Assembly (NCBI RefSeq): GCF_000615445.1
Contig: NZ_BALY01000003.1
Coordinates: 31,271-95,270, forward strand
Length of the DNA: 64,000 bases
Origin: Lactobacillus hamsteri DSM 5661 = JCM 6256
GTDB taxonomy: Bacteria; Bacillota; Bacilli; Lactobacillales; Lactobacillaceae
Direction of reading: 5' to 3'
Made by a program: the position numbers and the translations under genes. The notes under the pieces were generated by a model that saw nothing but the letters and a program-made list of their open reading frames with translations, had not been told where the DNA came from and did no database searches. How positions within the stretch are numbered: position 1 is the first letter of the stretch; each line of letters begins with the position of its first letter. Shown piece by piece: positions 28,078-37,777 of this stretch.

Positions 28078-28758
28078 TTATAAATCTTCAGCATCCTTAT
28101 TGTAATCAACGATTTCAAAACGACCATCATCATGCAAAATACCACGAGTAACGCTACCGTTATTAGGAAATTGAATATCATGATGACCATCGCTATTATT
28201 CCAATATTTAATAGCTAATGTCTTAATAAAATCACCATGGGATACAACTAAAACTCTTTTTTCGTTTTTGGTTAATTCATGTAAATTTCTAATTGCACGA
28301 ATCATTCTTTCATCTAGCTCTTCCTTATTTTCAGCTAAATGACGTGGATCAGCTTTTTTTGTTGCTTCACGAAATTCTTCAATTCCGATCTGATTGATTA
28401 TTTTTTGTACATTAGTTTCGTGACCAATTCCCGCTGCTTGAGCAATTTTATCCCAAGTTTGATCAATATCGTCACCTTCAAAACTGCCAAAAAATACTTC
28501 ACGAAATTCAGGTAATTTCTTAATTTTCCCAATTTCCGAAACAATATTGGCATCTTTCATCAAATGAACTGTGTCAATCGCTCTTTTTAAATCTGAAGAA
28601 TACATATTATCAAAGTGAACTTGCGCTAAAGCATTAGCTGTACGCTTTAAATCATCGATTCCTTTGACCGTCAGAGGAGAATCACACCAACCCTGAACCT
28701 TATTCAGTTGATTAAACATGGTCTCTCCGTGACGAACCAAATAAACTTCTGTTGCCAA
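28078..28758 (-). CDS. Histidine phosphatase family protein (phosphoglycerate mutase-like)
   Basis: A 226-aa member of the same superfamily as GpmA but lacking the mutase signature. The catalytic His lies in YLVRHGETM and the second His in VVSHGDFIK. It could be a sugar-phosphate or nucleotide phosphatase. I chose the TTG at 28756-28758 because GAAAGGGGAG lies 7 bp before it; the frame continues upstream to an ATG at 28788, which would place that ribosome binding site inside the gene. Confidence 0.8.
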   Translation of the reverse strand: MATEVYLVRHGETMFNQLNKVQGWCDSPLTVKGIDDLKRTANALAQVHFDNMYSSDLKRAIDTVHLMKDANIVSEIGKIKKLPEFREVFFGSFEGDDIDQTWDKIAQAAGIGHETNVQKIINQIGIEEFREATKKADPRHLAENKEELDERMIRAIRNLHELTKNEKRVLVVSHGDFIKTLAIKYWNNSDGHHDIQFPNNGSVTRGILHDDGRFEIVDYNKDAEDL

Positions 28759-28914
28759 CACAAATCTCCCCTTTCTCACTAACATCATTTTAACAAATTT
28801 ATTGTAAGTACGCTTTATAGATCTACTAAATTCACATATCGATAACAGAGCATATTAATCTTTTATATTACTTTTTTCCTTAAATTAATTATAGAATGAA
28901 ATTGGGGTGATAAT

Positions 28915-29568
28915 GTGGATACTTTTGAAACGCTAATCTTTGTTCCTGAAGGAACACTTTTAAATGAAAAACTTGCTGAACGAACAGCCTTAAGGCAAAC
29001 CTTGAAATATTTTAATCATGATTTCGGTCCGGCTGAACGATTAAAATATACTGACTTATCTAACAACTTCAAGTTATTAACATCAGAGCAAAGAATTGCA
29101 TTGCTTGTGCAAAACTTTTTACCTAATGAACCTACTGCCGAAAGCTATTTTTATGAACAGCTTTCTAAGCAGAATCGTTTAATCAAAGGCAGCCTTGATT
29201 TTTTAGATACTATTAAAGGAAAAATTACTCTAACCCTATACGGAAAAGAAAATAAAGCAGACCTTTTACCACGTTTAAAAAACGCAGGCATTGGAGATAA
29301 ATTTGAAGCTCTATTTTTCGCTGACGATTTTTCAGCCAAATTACCTGATAAGAAAATCTTTACTACAATCGTTCAACAATTAGATTGTGATCCCGATACC
29401 ACTTTAGTCGTTGGCGCAACTTTAAGTGATGAAATTCAGGGAGCAGAAAATGCTAATTTAAAATCCTTGTGGATTGCTCCTAAACGCGAAAAAATTCCAA
29501 TTACGCCTCATCCAACATTACATTTATCAAGGCTAACAGATTTACTATTTTACTTAAATATTGAATAA
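28915..29568 (+). CDS. HAD-like protein with lost catalytic aspartates
   Basis: A 217-aa protein with the overall layout of HAD-superfamily hydrolases of the YjjG/5'-nucleotidase kind: cap region about 20-85, ITLTLYGKEN for motif II, KLPDKKIF near 142-149 for motif III, and VVGATLSDEIQGAENA near 165-180 for motif IV. Motif I, normally DxDGT, reads VPEGT (residues 10-14): the nucleophile Asp is Val and the second Asp is Glu. Motif IV has Ala168 in place of the first Asp. It is therefore probably not an active phosphatase. The start is GTG with GGGGTG ahead of it. Confidence 0.75.
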   Translation: MDTFETLIFVPEGTLLNEKLAERTALRQTLKYFNHDFGPAERLKYTDLSNNFKLLTSEQRIALLVQNFLPNEPTAESYFYEQLSKQNRLIKGSLDFLDTIKGKITLTLYGKENKADLLPRLKNAGIGDKFEALFFADDFSAKLPDKKIFTTIVQQLDCDPDTTLVVGATLSDEIQGAENANLKSLWIAPKREKIPITPHPTLHLSRLTDLLFYLNIE

Positions 29569-29615
29569 TTAAGTATGATATAAAAATAATTATCAATTAG
29601 AAAGGAAGTTTTTCT

Positions 29616-30200
29616 ATGACAAAAGTTGCTGTTGTTTTTGCTGACGGCTGTGAAGAAGTAGAAGGCTTAAGCGTTGTCGATGTTCTTCGTCGATTAAATA
29701 TTGAAACTGACATGGTGGGGTTAACCAGCAAGGACGTAATGGGTGATCACAAGATTAAATTAACCTGCGATAAAGTTGTTAATGACAGTTTATTAGATTA
29801 TGACTTAGTTGCTTTCCCAGGCGGAATGGATGGTTCTGCTAACTTACGTGATGACGAAAAACTGCGTAAGTTAATGGTTCAACGTCATGAAGAAGGCAAG
29901 TGGGATGCTGCAATGTGTGCCGCACCTCGTGCATTGGCCCGTTATGGAATTTTAGCTGATGCAGATTACACTTGTTATCCTGGTATTGAAGAACAAACCG
30001 AAGAAGATGCCCCAACCGGTCACTTCAAAGAAGATATTACTGTTACTGATAAGGAACATAAAATTTTAACCAGCCGTGGTCCAGCGACTGCTTGGGCTTT
30101 TGCTTACGCAATCGCTGAAGCACTTGGTGTTGATACTAAAGATTTAAAGCATGGTATGCTTTATGATTACTTAGCTGACAATATTCAAGACAGTTTATAA
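29616..30200 (+). CDS. DJ-1/PfpI family protein (YajL/ThiJ-like)
   Basis: Cytoplasmic 194-aa protein. The nucleophile elbow has Cys101 in AMCAAPRAL, with the conserved Glu15 in GCEEVEG and the C-terminal DYLADNIQ segment. Family members act as protein or nucleotide deglycases, chaperones or glyoxalases; the precise role is unknown. It follows the HAD-like gene by 47 bp and ends at a strong terminator. Confidence 0.88.
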   Translation: MTKVAVVFADGCEEVEGLSVVDVLRRLNIETDMVGLTSKDVMGDHKIKLTCDKVVNDSLLDYDLVAFPGGMDGSANLRDDEKLRKLMVQRHEEGKWDAAMCAAPRALARYGILADADYTCYPGIEEQTEEDAPTGHFKEDITVTDKEHKILTSRGPATAWAFAYAIAEALGVDTKDLKHGMLYDYLADNIQDSL

Positions 30201-30210
30201 TTTAAATACA

Positions 30211-30238
30211 AAAAAGGCTCTCGAATGAGAGTCTTTTA
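30211..30238 (+). terminator. Intrinsic terminator after the DJ-1-like gene
   Basis: AAAAAGGCTCTC, GAAT, GAGAGTCTTTT, 10 bp after the stop codon. Bidirectional action is possible, since the next gene converges from the other side. Confidence 0.82.
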
Positions 30239-30245
30239 TTTTGGG

Positions 30246-30692
30246 CTAATATTTCATTAAATCAACTTCAACTTGGAATTTTTCGTTTCCCGGCATCTGT
30301 CCTTTTTCATGTCTAATAACTTTAAACCCTTTTTTTAAATATAGGTTCTTAGCGGGATTTCCTTTTAATACTTCAAGATATATTGGTTTATATGGACTAG
30401 AAACAACAAAATCAATTAATTTACTGCCAATGCCTTGGTGCTGAAAAACTGGATCCACATATAGCCAGCCTAATTCTTCTTTGTTAAAAGCGACAAAACC
30501 GACCACATTATCTTCCTTAATTGCGACATAAACTTGATAATCCCTAAAAAGTCCTTCTTTTTTAGACGCAGTTTTCAATGGAATAAATGCTTCTTCTAGA
30601 TTAGCTGATTTCAATTCTTGCTTTCTAGCCTGATCATGAATTTCACAAAGACGTAAAAAATCATTTTCTTGATATTTTCTAATTGAGATCAT
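30246..30692 (-). CDS. GNAT family N-acetyltransferase
   Basis: A 148-aa acetyltransferase. The acetyl-CoA motif A reads GWLYVDPVFQHQGIGSKLID, with QHQGIG as the pyrophosphate loop; the C-terminal strand NLYLKKGFKVI is typical. Substrate unknown. I place the start at ATG 30690-30692 behind AAAAGGAAAA; the frame is open further upstream but runs into the rpsI terminator. Confidence 0.87.
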   Translation of the reverse strand: MISIRKYQENDFLRLCEIHDQARKQELKSANLEEAFIPLKTASKKEGLFRDYQVYVAIKEDNVVGFVAFNKEELGWLYVDPVFQHQGIGSKLIDFVVSSPYKPIYLEVLKGNPAKNLYLKKGFKVIRHEKGQMPGNEKFQVEVDLMKY

Positions 30693-30715
30693 TATTTTCC
30701 TTTTATTTAAGCAAC

Positions 30716-30744
30716 AAAAAAACATCCCCAACTTGGAGATGCTT
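30716..30744 (-). terminator. Intrinsic terminator after rpsI
   Basis: AAGCATCTCC, AAGTT, GGGGATGTT and a run of T residues on the minus strand, 28 bp after the rpsI stop. Confidence 0.88.
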
Positions 30745-30772
30745 TTCTGTATATAAACGTAAAATCCAAAGA

Positions 30773-31168
30773 TTAACGCTTTGAGAATTGTGAAGCTTTA
30801 CGGGCCTTCTTCAAACCTGGCTTCTTTCTTTCCTTCATTCTTGGGTCACGAGTTAAGAAACCGGCCTTCTTCAATGGTGAACGGAAATCTGGGTCCACAT
30901 CAAGAAGAGCACGAGCGATACCAAGACGGATAGCTCCAGCTTGACCTGAGAAGCCACCACCGTTTACGTTAACATGGATATCGTATTGACCGTCAGTTTC
31001 AGTCAAAGTCAATGGTTGCTTTAAGTCCTTAACTAAGTTAGGGAATGGGATGTATTCATTAACTTCTTTACCGTTAACAGTGATAGCACCGTTACCTGGT
31101 ACTAAACGAACACGTGCAACTGAGTCCTTACGACGACCAGTACCAATGTATGCAGCTTGTTGTGCCAT
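30773..31168 (-). CDS. rpsI: 30S ribosomal protein S9
   Basis: S9 (131 aa), with its Arg/Lys-rich C-terminal tail ending [11 protein letters not shown], which reaches the P-site tRNA. The core has [19 protein letters not shown]. It follows rplM by 11 bp, the conserved L13-S9 pair. Confidence 0.98.
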   Translation of the reverse strand: MAQQAAYIGTGRRKDSVARVRLVPGNGAITVNGKEVNEYIPFPNLVKDLKQPLTLTETDGQYDIHVNVNGGGFSGQAGAIRLGIARALLDVDPDFRSPLKKAGFLTRDPRMKERKKPGLKKARKASQFSKR

Positions 31169-31179
31169 TGTATAACCTC

Positions 31180-31623
31180 CTAGATTAATTTGTTAATATC
31201 TAACTTTTCAGGCTTTTGTGCTTCATGCTTGTGATCTTCACCAGCATAAACGTGCATCTTCATGAATTCTTGGTGACCAAGAGTATTCTTTGGAAGCATG
31301 CCCTTAACTGAGATTTCAACCATCTTAACTGGGTTATTAGCAAGCAACTCGCCGTATGAAACAGCCTTGATGCCGCCACGCCATCCTGAGTGGTGGTAGT
31401 AGAACTTGTCTGAAGCCTTTTTACCAGTCAACTTAATCTTTGATGCGTTGATAATAATAACATTATCACCGGTATCAACGTTAGGTGTGTATTGAGGCTT
31501 GTTCTTACCTCTCAAAATAGTGGCAACAGCAGCAGAAAGACGACCAAGAGATACGTCAGTTGCATCAATAATGTACCACTTACGTTCAATTTCACTAGAT
31601 TTTGCTAATGGTGTAGTACGCAA
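31180..31623 (-). CDS. rplM: 50S ribosomal protein L13
   Basis: L13 (147 aa), an early assembly protein of the large subunit. The start is TTG (31621-31623) behind CGGAGG, giving [16 protein letters not shown] as in relatives. The core motif [11 protein letters not shown] and the region WRGGIKAV are present. A leader upstream probably mediates L13 autoregulation. Confidence 0.97.
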   Translation of the reverse strand: MRTTPLAKSSEIERKWYIIDATDVSLGRLSAAVATILRGKNKPQYTPNVDTGDNVIIINASKIKLTGKKASDKFYYHHSGWRGGIKAVSYGELLANNPVKMVEISVKGMLPKNTLGHQEFMKMHVYAGEDHKHEAQKPEKLDINKLI

Positions 31624-31629
31624 TTTAAA

Positions 31630-31690
31630 TTCCTCCGTTTATTTGCAGTTTGAAAACAATAAGTTTCCGGGGCCTATCGTGGACAAACAT
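31630..31690 (-). promoter_or_regulatory. L13 leader (autoregulatory RNA of rplM-rpsI)
   Basis: Between truA and rplM the minus strand reads GTCCACGATAGGCCCCGG then AAACTTATTG, the purine/C-rich hairpin that marks the L13 leader in low-GC Gram-positives. It starts near a TATAGT (-10-like) box, although no good -35 is seen. Assigned from motif and position; no covariance search. Confidence 0.7.
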
Positions 31691-31730
31691 ACTATACTAG
31701 AGTACGTCCTTTTGTCCTAAAAGTCAATTA

Positions 31731-32516
31731 TTATTCAAGATCTTGGCGATATTTCTTGGGAAGCTCATCATAAAATACATGATATAGATATAGTCCACTA
31801 GCCTGCGCAGTTTCGCGAACTTCTTGTCTATCTTTTGCTTTTATAATTCTTGGAAAATCATTTACTGGACGTTTTCCATTGCCAATTTCAAGAAGTGTCG
31901 CCACTAAGATCCGAACCATATTATACAAGAATCCTGAGCAAATGAAATCAAAAACAATTTCGTTTTCTTTTTCATCTTTCTCAACATTCACATAATACAT
32001 CGTTCTTACTTTGTTAATGATTTGTCCACCACTAGCTGCGAAACTAGTAAAATCATGTGTTCCTAATAAATCCTTAGCCGCTTCTTGCATTTTTTGAATA
32101 TCAATCGGATATGGATAATGACCTGTATAGAAACGTTTAAACGGATTAACAAAATGATCCAGACTAACTCGATAACGATACCATTTTCCCTTTATACTGT
32201 ATCGAGCATGAAAGTCTTCATTAACAATTTCACAATCATTAAAAATAATATCCATTGGCATCATAGAATTCAAAGCTAAGATCATTTTATTAGCAGGAAT
32301 TTGATTACCTGGATAATCAAAATGAATCACTTGACCAATTGCATGTACTCCTGAATCTGTTCTCCCTGAGCCTTCTACAATCACTCTCTTGCCCTTTGTC
32401 ATTTTTATCAGAGCCTGCTCAACAGTACCTTGAACAGTTCTTTGATTTGGCTGCATTTGGAAGCCATGAAAAAGATGTCCATCATATGCCATCGTCATTT
32501 TGTATCTTGTTGTCAT
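31731..32516 (-). CDS. truA: tRNA pseudouridine(38-40) synthase TruA
   Basis: Makes pseudouridine at positions 38-40 of tRNA anticodon arms (261 aa). The catalytic Asp lies in [11 protein letters not shown], followed by HFDYPG and the C-terminal FLYNMVRIL. It immediately follows ecfT (stop and start adjacent), as in most Lactobacillales. Confidence 0.97.
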   Translation of the reverse strand: MTTRYKMTMAYDGHLFHGFQMQPNQRTVQGTVEQALIKMTKGKRVIVEGSGRTDSGVHAIGQVIHFDYPGNQIPANKMILALNSMMPMDIIFNDCEIVNEDFHARYSIKGKWYRYRVSLDHFVNPFKRFYTGHYPYPIDIQKMQEAAKDLLGTHDFTSFAASGGQIINKVRTMYYVNVEKDEKENEIVFDFICSGFLYNMVRILVATLLEIGNGKRPVNDFPRIIKAKDRQEVRETAQASGLYLYHVFYDELPKKYRQDLE

Positions 32517-33314
32517 TTAATGAGTCCTAAAAATCAATAATAATACTGTCAATATTACAAAATATCCTAAATTATATAAATCGTATTTTGACCAATTTAA
32601 AACACGATATCGAGTTCTCCCTTCACTTCCGCGATATCCTCTTGCTTCCATTGCCGTAGATAAATCTACAGCTGTTTGCAAAGAATTAATAAATAATGGT
32701 ACCAGTAATGGTGCAATTGCTTTTGCTCTTTTTATTAAGCCACCATTATTGAAATCAGCTCCTCGAGAACGTTGAGCATTCATTATTTTAAAGGTTTCAT
32801 CAAATAAAGTAGGAACAAAACGCAATGCTATCGACATTACTAACGCAATTTTATCTACGGGAACTTTAAATATTTTCAAAGGCGTTAAAATCCATTCCAT
32901 TGCATCAGCGATTTCCAATGGCATTGTTGTCACCGTCATTACAGTTGAAATTAAAATTATCAATGTAAATCGAATAAAGATATAAACCGCATTAGTAATT
33001 CCGTAGCTTGAACACGTAAAAATCCACCACTTCCAGTAGACTTCTCCACCACTAGTAAAAAACAATTGCAAAAGTGACGTAAAAAATATCAAGCCAATTA
33101 ATGGTTTAACCCCGTCCCAAAAGACTTTTGGCTTTAATTTTGTTGCCCATACAGCCAGCAACGAAAATAAACAAATAATACTATAACTTAGCCAATTATT
33201 TGCCAAAAAAATAATACATACAAAGAAGATCGTTGCGAGCAATTTTCCTCTCGGATCCATTTTATATATAAGAGTATTACCTGGAATATATCGTCCGATA
33301 ATTATTTTGCTCAT
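32517..33314 (-). CDS. ecfT: Energy-coupling factor transporter transmembrane protein EcfT
   Basis: Membrane scaffold of the group II ECF vitamin importers (265 aa). Several hydrophobic segments are followed by the two coupling helices with the paired motifs QRSRGAD and MEARGYRG, whose Ala-Arg-Gly patches contact the two ATPases. It pairs with different S components (riboflavin, folate, biotin and others) encoded elsewhere. Confidence 0.95.
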   Translation of the reverse strand: MSKIIIGRYIPGNTLIYKMDPRGKLLATIFFVCIIFLANNWLSYSIICLFSLLAVWATKLKPKVFWDGVKPLIGLIFFTSLLQLFFTSGGEVYWKWWIFTCSSYGITNAVYIFIRFTLIILISTVMTVTTMPLEIADAMEWILTPLKIFKVPVDKIALVMSIALRFVPTLFDETFKIMNAQRSRGADFNNGGLIKRAKAIAPLLVPLFINSLQTAVDLSTAMEARGYRGSEGRTRYRVLNWSKYDLYNLGYFVILTVLLLIFRTH

Positions 33315-33318
33315 ATAC

Positions 33319-34164
33319 TCACTTCCTCAAATTACTTTTAATTTCATCAACAAGTTTATCAATTGTTAGCGGATTTTCATCAAAATTATAATCGGTCAAA
33401 TATGCTGCAAACATACTTGCAGTTGGTTCATTTAAATAATGCTTCTTTACCCAAGTTCTATCTGCAAAAATATTTTTCGGAATATCATGTTTAATCAATT
33501 TTCCATGTTCCATTACTAAAACATCATCTGCATATTGGGCAACATCATCCATATTATGCGTAACTAATATTACCGTATGACCTGCTTTTTGATATTCAAC
33601 AAACAAATTCATCATTTGTTTGCGGGCTTGAGGATCCAGTCCAGCCGCAGGTTCATCCAAACATAAAATATCGGGTTGATATGCCATTACGCCTGCAATC
33701 GCCACTCTTCGCATTTGCCCACCAGATAATTCAAAGGGAGACTTATTACCAATTTCTGGATCTAAACCAACTTTTTCTAACCATTCTTTAGCCACATCTT
33801 TAGCCTTTTTTTCTGAATAGCCGAAATTTTTAGGTCCAAATGCAATATCATCAATTACTGTATCCTCAAATAATTGTGCTTCTGGAAATTGAAAAACAAT
33901 ACTAACATGTTTACGCAATTCCTTTAAATTCTTATTTTTTGTTTCAGGAGTAATTACTTTTCCTGCAATTTCAATAGACCCAGAAGATGGTTTTAATAGC
34001 GCATTAAAATGCTGCATAAGCGTTGATTTACCACTACCTGTATGACCAATTATAGTAACAAAGCTGTTATCTTTAATTTCAAAATTAACGTCATCTAAAC
34101 CTTTTTTTTCAAGCGGCGAACCCGGAGAATAGATATAACTTACATTGTTGAATTTAATTGACAT
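33319..34164 (-). CDS. ecfA2: Energy-coupling factor ATP-binding protein EcfA2
   Basis: Second ATPase of the ECF module (281 aa). Walker [10 protein letters not shown] (38-46), signature [12 protein letters not shown], Walker [13 protein letters not shown]. It overlaps ecfA1 by 25 bp and ends 4 bp before ecfT. The shared unit is ecfA1-ecfA2-ecfT-truA. Confidence 0.96.
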   Translation of the reverse strand: MSIKFNNVSYIYSPGSPLEKKGLDDVNFEIKDNSFVTIIGHTGSGKSTLMQHFNALLKPSSGSIEIAGKVITPETKNKNLKELRKHVSIVFQFPEAQLFEDTVIDDIAFGPKNFGYSEKKAKDVAKEWLEKVGLDPEIGNKSPFELSGGQMRRVAIAGVMAYQPDILCLDEPAAGLDPQARKQMMNLFVEYQKAGHTVILVTHNMDDVAQYADDVLVMEHGKLIKHDIPKNIFADRTWVKKHYLNEPTASMFAAYLTDYNFDENPLTIDKLVDEIKSNLRK

Positions 34165-34994
34165 AAATAGTTCACCAGCTTTTCTTCGGTATCTATTTCT
34201 AAAGGAATATTAATTCCTGCTTTAATTAATTTATTTTTTAACTCAAAAATAAATGGTTCTTCTAATCCAATTTCATTAATCATAGCTTGATTTTCAAAAA
34301 CTTTTATTGGATCACCTGTAGCTAAAATTTTGCCATCGTTTACCACAACAACATTATCAGCTAGTTCAATAGATTCATTCACATCATGAGTAATAGAAAT
34401 AACCGTTAAATTATCTCTTTCTTTCATATGCTTTACTAGGCGTAAAATGCTTTCTCTTCCATTAGGATCAAGCATTGCTGTAGCTTCATCTAGAATTATA
34501 ACCTTTGGTCGTATTGCAAGAATTCCTGCAATTGCCACTCTTTGTTTTTGCCCTCCAGATAAATTAGACGGTTCAGCTGTAGCATATTCAGTCATTCCAA
34601 CTTCTTCTAAGGCCTTTACAACTCTAGTTTTCATCTCATTATGTTCAATTCCACGATTTTCAAGTCCAAAGGCAACATCATCGGCTACAGTGGCGCCCAC
34701 AAATTGATTATCAGGATTTTGAAATACAATTCCCACCTTATCGCGAATATTCCATACAGTATCATCAGACAATTCCTGATTATCAACCACAATATAAGTA
34801 TTTTGATTTTCATCAGGTAAAAGTAATCCATTTATTAATCTAGTAATAGTTGATTTACCACTACCATTATGTCCAATAATTGAAGTCCAAGATCCTCTTT
34901 TAATATCTAAATTAATATCACTAAGAGCTGGCCTCTTACTATTTGGATACGTAAAATAAACATGTTTTAAAGAAATAATATTGTTACTAGCCAT
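34140..34994 (-). CDS. ecfA1: Energy-coupling factor ATP-binding protein EcfA1
   Basis: First ATPase of the ECF module (284 aa from ATG 34992-34994). A GTG three codons earlier (35003) is an alternative, but the GGTGAAAG site fits the ATG. Walker [10 protein letters not shown], signature [11 protein letters not shown], Walker [13 protein letters not shown]. It follows the L17 downstream element and its terminator, so expression may depend partly on read-through from the rplQ operon. Confidence 0.95.
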   Translation of the reverse strand: MASNNIISLKHVYFTYPNSKRPALSDINLDIKRGSWTSIIGHNGSGKSTITRLINGLLLPDENQNTYIVVDNQELSDDTVWNIRDKVGIVFQNPDNQFVGATVADDVAFGLENRGIEHNEMKTRVVKALEEVGMTEYATAEPSNLSGGQKQRVAIAGILAIRPKVIILDEATAMLDPNGRESILRLVKHMKERDNLTVISITHDVNESIELADNVVVVNDGKILATGDPIKVFENQAMINEIGLEEPFIFELKNKLIKAGINIPLEIDTEEKLVNYLCQLNSTM

Positions 34995-35051
34995 TACTTT
35001 CACCCACTTAATTAAAGGTTATACTCTTTACTATTTTAACAAAAAAAGAGT

Positions 35052-35080
35052 AAAAAAATCATCCATGAAGAGGGATGATT
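35052..35080 (-). terminator. Terminator of the rpoA-rplQ operon within the L17 downstream element
   Basis: AATCATCC, CTCTTCAT, GGATGATT and seven T residues on the minus strand. Its 3' arm also takes part in an alternative helix (see the L17 downstream element). Confidence 0.85.
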
Positions 35081-35143
35081 AAATCATCTAAGCTAGACTA
35101 AGCTTTCGCCATCATCTTAACGCTTATTCTCACTTTCATGGAT
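35052..35143 (-). promoter_or_regulatory. L17 downstream element (L17DE RNA motif)
   Basis: A structured 3' region directly after rplQ, the position of the L17 downstream element described in lactic acid bacteria and Listeria. ATCCATGAA (35135-35143) is perfectly complementary to TTCATGGAT (35061-35069) and would close a long helix around a core containing GATGATGGCGAAAGCTTAG. The second arm overlaps the terminator arm GGATGATT, so the two folds exclude each other. Identification is by position and structure; no database search was done. Confidence 0.72.
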
Positions 35144-35179
35144 AATTCTTAATAGCTATTAAGTTTTGGAAATTCTGAA

Positions 35180-35563
35180 TTAAACTAATTCAAGGATAAC
35201 CATTGGAGCTGCATCACCTTTACGAGCTAATGCTAACTTCATAATTCTGGTGTAACCACCATTACGGTCTTTGTAACGAGGTGCAATATCGTTAAAGAGC
35301 TTTTGCAATGCTGACTTAACAACAACTGCGTCTTTTTCTTCCTTAACATCAGCAACTTCATTACGTACAAAAGCAGCAGCCTTTCTTCTAGCAGCTAAAT
35401 CGCCACGCTTGCCTAAAGTAATCATCTTTTCAGCAGTCTTGCGAATTTCTTTTGCACGAGCTTCAGTAGTAACAATGCGTTCGTTAATGATCAATTGAGT
35501 AGTCATTTCTCTAAGCATTGCTTTTCTATGAGCACTATCGCGACCTAATTTACGGTATGCCAT
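35180..35563 (-). CDS. rplQ: 50S ribosomal protein L17
   Basis: L17 (127 aa), with the family start [16 protein letters not shown] and the ending [12 protein letters not shown]. Last ribosomal gene of the alpha operon, 32 bp after rpoA. Confidence 0.98.
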   Translation of the reverse strand: MAYRKLGRDSAHRKAMLREMTTQLIINERIVTTEARAKEIRKTAEKMITLGKRGDLAARRKAAAFVRNEVADVKEEKDAVVVKSALQKLFNDIAPRYKDRNGGYTRIMKLALARKGDAAPMVILELV

Positions 35564-35595
35564 GAGTTTTGCCTCCTTTTATTTATCTGATTAAA

Positions 35596-36534
35596 CTAGT
35601 CTTCTTGACGAAGAGAAAGTCCCAAATCAGATAATTTGTTCTTAACTTCTTCCAATGATTTACGTCCTAAGTTACGTACACGCATCATGTCTGATTCAGA
35701 TTTATCAGTCAATTCTTGCAAAGTGTTAATACCTGCACGCTTAAGACAATTATAAGAACGAACTGAAAGATCAAGCTCTTCAATAGTCATTTCAAGCTTC
35801 TTTTCTTTCTTGTCGTCTTCCTTTTCCACCATTACTTCGCTGAATTTAGCATTTGCATCAGCTGATTCAAACACCTTAAAGTGTTCTACTAGAATCTTAG
35901 AGGCAAAGCTAAGGGCGTCATTAGGCTTGATTGAACCGTCTGTCCAAATCTCAAAAGTGAGCTTGTCAAAGTCATCTCTCTTACCAACTCTTGCAGATTC
36001 AACTTGGTAATTTACCTTCTTAATTGGTGAGAAAAGAGAATCAACTGGAATAACTCCAATTGGCATGTCTTCACTCTTATTGTCACTTGCAGCAACATAA
36101 CCGCGGCCATTCTTAACTGCGATTTGCATGTGTAAGTGTCCACCTTCAGCAATAGTACAAATATATTGATCTGGATTTAAGACTTCAACGTCAGAATCAA
36201 CTTTAAGATCATCAGCAGTTACAGTGGCTGGACCTTCAACATCCAATTCAATAACCTTTTGTTCATCTGAAAGAGACTTTAATTCAAGCTTCTTTAAATT
36301 CAAGATGATCTTGGTTACATCTTCTCTAACGCCAGGAACTGTTGAGAACTCGTGTAAAACGCCATCAATTTGAACATATACAAGTCCTGTACCAGGAATT
36401 GAAGTAAGCAATACTCTACGAAGAGAGTTGCCTAAAGTTGTACCAAAGCCTCGTTCTAGTGGTTCAACAACAAACTTACCGTAAGAATCTTCTTGTTCAA
36501 CAACGGTAATATTTGGTTTTTCAAATTCAATCAT
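35596..36534 (-). CDS. rpoA: DNA-directed RNA polymerase subunit alpha
   Basis: Alpha subunit (312 aa): N-terminal dimerisation domain ([17 protein letters not shown]) that assembles beta and beta', a short linker rich in Lys/Glu (near 240), then the C-terminal DNA/UP-element binding domain ([16 protein letters not shown] and [15 protein letters not shown]). Confidence 0.98.
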   Translation of the reverse strand: MIEFEKPNITVVEQEDSYGKFVVEPLERGFGTTLGNSLRRVLLTSIPGTGLVYVQIDGVLHEFSTVPGVREDVTKIILNLKKLELKSLSDEQKVIELDVEGPATVTADDLKVDSDVEVLNPDQYICTIAEGGHLHMQIAVKNGRGYVAASDNKSEDMPIGVIPVDSLFSPIKKVNYQVESARVGKRDDFDKLTFEIWTDGSIKPNDALSFASKILVEHFKVFESADANAKFSEVMVEKEDDKKEKKLEMTIEELDLSVRSYNCLKRAGINTLQELTDKSESDMMRVRNLGRKSLEEVKNKLSDLGLSLRQED

Positions 36535-36579
36535 TACTGGGCCCCTTTCAAAACGTAACGTCCTCTATACAGGACAAAA

Positions 36580-36963
36580 TTAAACACGACGACGTTTTGG
36601 TGGTCTGGAACCATTGTGTGGAACTGGCGTAACGTCACGAATTGCAGTAATTTCAAGACCAGTTGCTTGAAGTGATCTAATAGCAGATTCACGACCAGCA
36701 CCAGGACCCTTAACAGAAACTTCTACATGTTTCATGCCTTGGTCCATTGCACTCTTAGCTGCTGCTTCAGCTGCCATTTGAGCTGCAAATGGAGTAGACT
36801 TACGACTACCCTTAAAGCCCAATGCACCAGCTGAAGACCAAGCAACTGCATTACCTTGAACGTCAGTAATCATGACTAAAGTATTATTAAACGTAGAATG
36901 AATATGAGCAACGCCGCTTTCGACATGCTTCTTCACACGACGCTTACGTGCTGTTTTAGGCAT
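36580..36963 (-). CDS. rpsK: 30S ribosomal protein S11
   Basis: S11 (127 aa) of the platform, beside the E-site. The motif [13 protein letters not shown] and the Arg-rich ending [13 protein letters not shown] are present. The ATG at 36961-36963 is preferred, with GGGAGG 7 bp before it; a TTG lies one codon earlier. Confidence 0.98.
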   Translation of the reverse strand: MPKTARKRRVKKHVESGVAHIHSTFNNTLVMITDVQGNAVAWSSAGALGFKGSRKSTPFAAQMAAEAAAKSAMDQGMKHVEVSVKGPGAGRESAIRSLQATGLEITAIRDVTPVPHNGSRPPKRRRV

Positions 36964-36985
36964 CAATAAACCTCCCTAAAATAAA

Positions 36986-37336
36986 TTAACGGTTTCTCTT
37001 AGTACCCTTACGAGTACGAGCATTATTCTTGGTATTTTGACCACGAACTGGAAGTCCACGGCGGTGACGAATACCACGGTATGAACCAATATCTACTAAA
37101 CGCTTGATGTTCATGCTGATTTCACGGCGTAAATCACCTTCAACACGATATTTATCAACTTCTGAACGAAGCTTTTCTTGATCTTCAGGAGTTAAATCCT
37201 TTGAACGGATATCTTCTGAAACACCAGCATCCTTACAGATCTTCTTAGCAGTTGATTCGCCGATACCATAAATGTATGTCAAAGCGACAACGACTCTTTT
37301 ATCTCTTGGTAAGTCAACACCAGCAATACGTGCCAT
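36986..37336 (-). CDS. rpsM: 30S ribosomal protein S13
   Basis: S13 (116 aa) at the head of the small subunit, contacting the P-site tRNA. Starts [14 protein letters not shown] and ends in the basic tail [10 protein letters not shown], with the signature [14 protein letters not shown]. The ATG at 37334-37336 is chosen for its AGGAGGTG site; the frame is open three codons further. Confidence 0.98.
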   Translation of the reverse strand: MARIAGVDLPRDKRVVVALTYIYGIGESTAKKICKDAGVSEDIRSKDLTPEDQEKLRSEVDKYRVEGDLRREISMNIKRLVDIGSYRGIRHRRGLPVRGQNTKNNARTRKGTKRNR

Positions 37337-37356
37337 AAATTGCACCTCCTATTTTT

Positions 37357-37473
37357 TTAACCTTGACGTTGCTTGTGCTTTGGATTTGCAGGGCAAATAA
37401 CCATAACACGGCCATGTCTCTTAATAACTTTACAATGTTCACACATTGGTTTAACAGATGGTCTAACCTTCAT
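37357..37473 (-). CDS. rpmJ: 50S ribosomal protein L36
   Basis: A 38-aa zinc-ribbon protein: [14 protein letters not shown], then [21 protein letters not shown] sequence with Cys at 11, 14 and 27 and His at 33. It lies between infA and rpsM, its conserved place. The gene is short and easily missed. Confidence 0.96.
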   Translation of the reverse strand: MKVRPSVKPMCEHCKVIKRHGRVMVICPANPKHKQRQG

Positions 37474-37487
37474 GTTTACCTCCGTTA

Positions 37488-37709
37488 TTACTTTATAAAT
37501 CTATATGTAATTCTACCTTTTGTTAAATCATATGGAGAAAGCTCTACAGTAACACGGTCTCCTGGCAAAATACGAATATAGTGCATTCTAATTTTACCGG
37601 AAACATGTGCTAAAATAGTAGCCCCATTTTCCAATTCAACTTTAAACATAGCATTAGGTAAGGTATCAACTACCTTACCTTCTACTTCAATGACATCATC
37701 TTTTGCCAA
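37488..37709 (-). CDS. infA: Translation initiation factor IF-1
   Basis: OB-fold factor that blocks the A-site during initiation (73 aa, usual 72). It shows [13 protein letters not shown], the HVSGKIRM motif and RITYRFIK at the end. It lies between adk and rpmJ. Confidence 0.98.
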   Translation of the reverse strand: MAKDDVIEVEGKVVDTLPNAMFKVELENGATILAHVSGKIRMHYIRILPGDRVTVELSPYDLTKGRITYRFIK

Positions 37710-37777
37710 AGTTGTTCCTCCGCAATTAAACAGTCATACTTTGAAATTATAACACGGAATTATAATTATACAAGTAT

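Noticed and set aside
34140..35003. GTG at 35003 as the ecfA1 start
   Set aside because: The GGTGA site overlaps this codon and fits the ATG at 34994 better; kept only as an alternative.
35052..35143. A purine, TPP, FMN or folate riboswitch before ecfA1
   Set aside because: None of the conserved cores of these classes is present; position after rplQ fits the L17 downstream element better.
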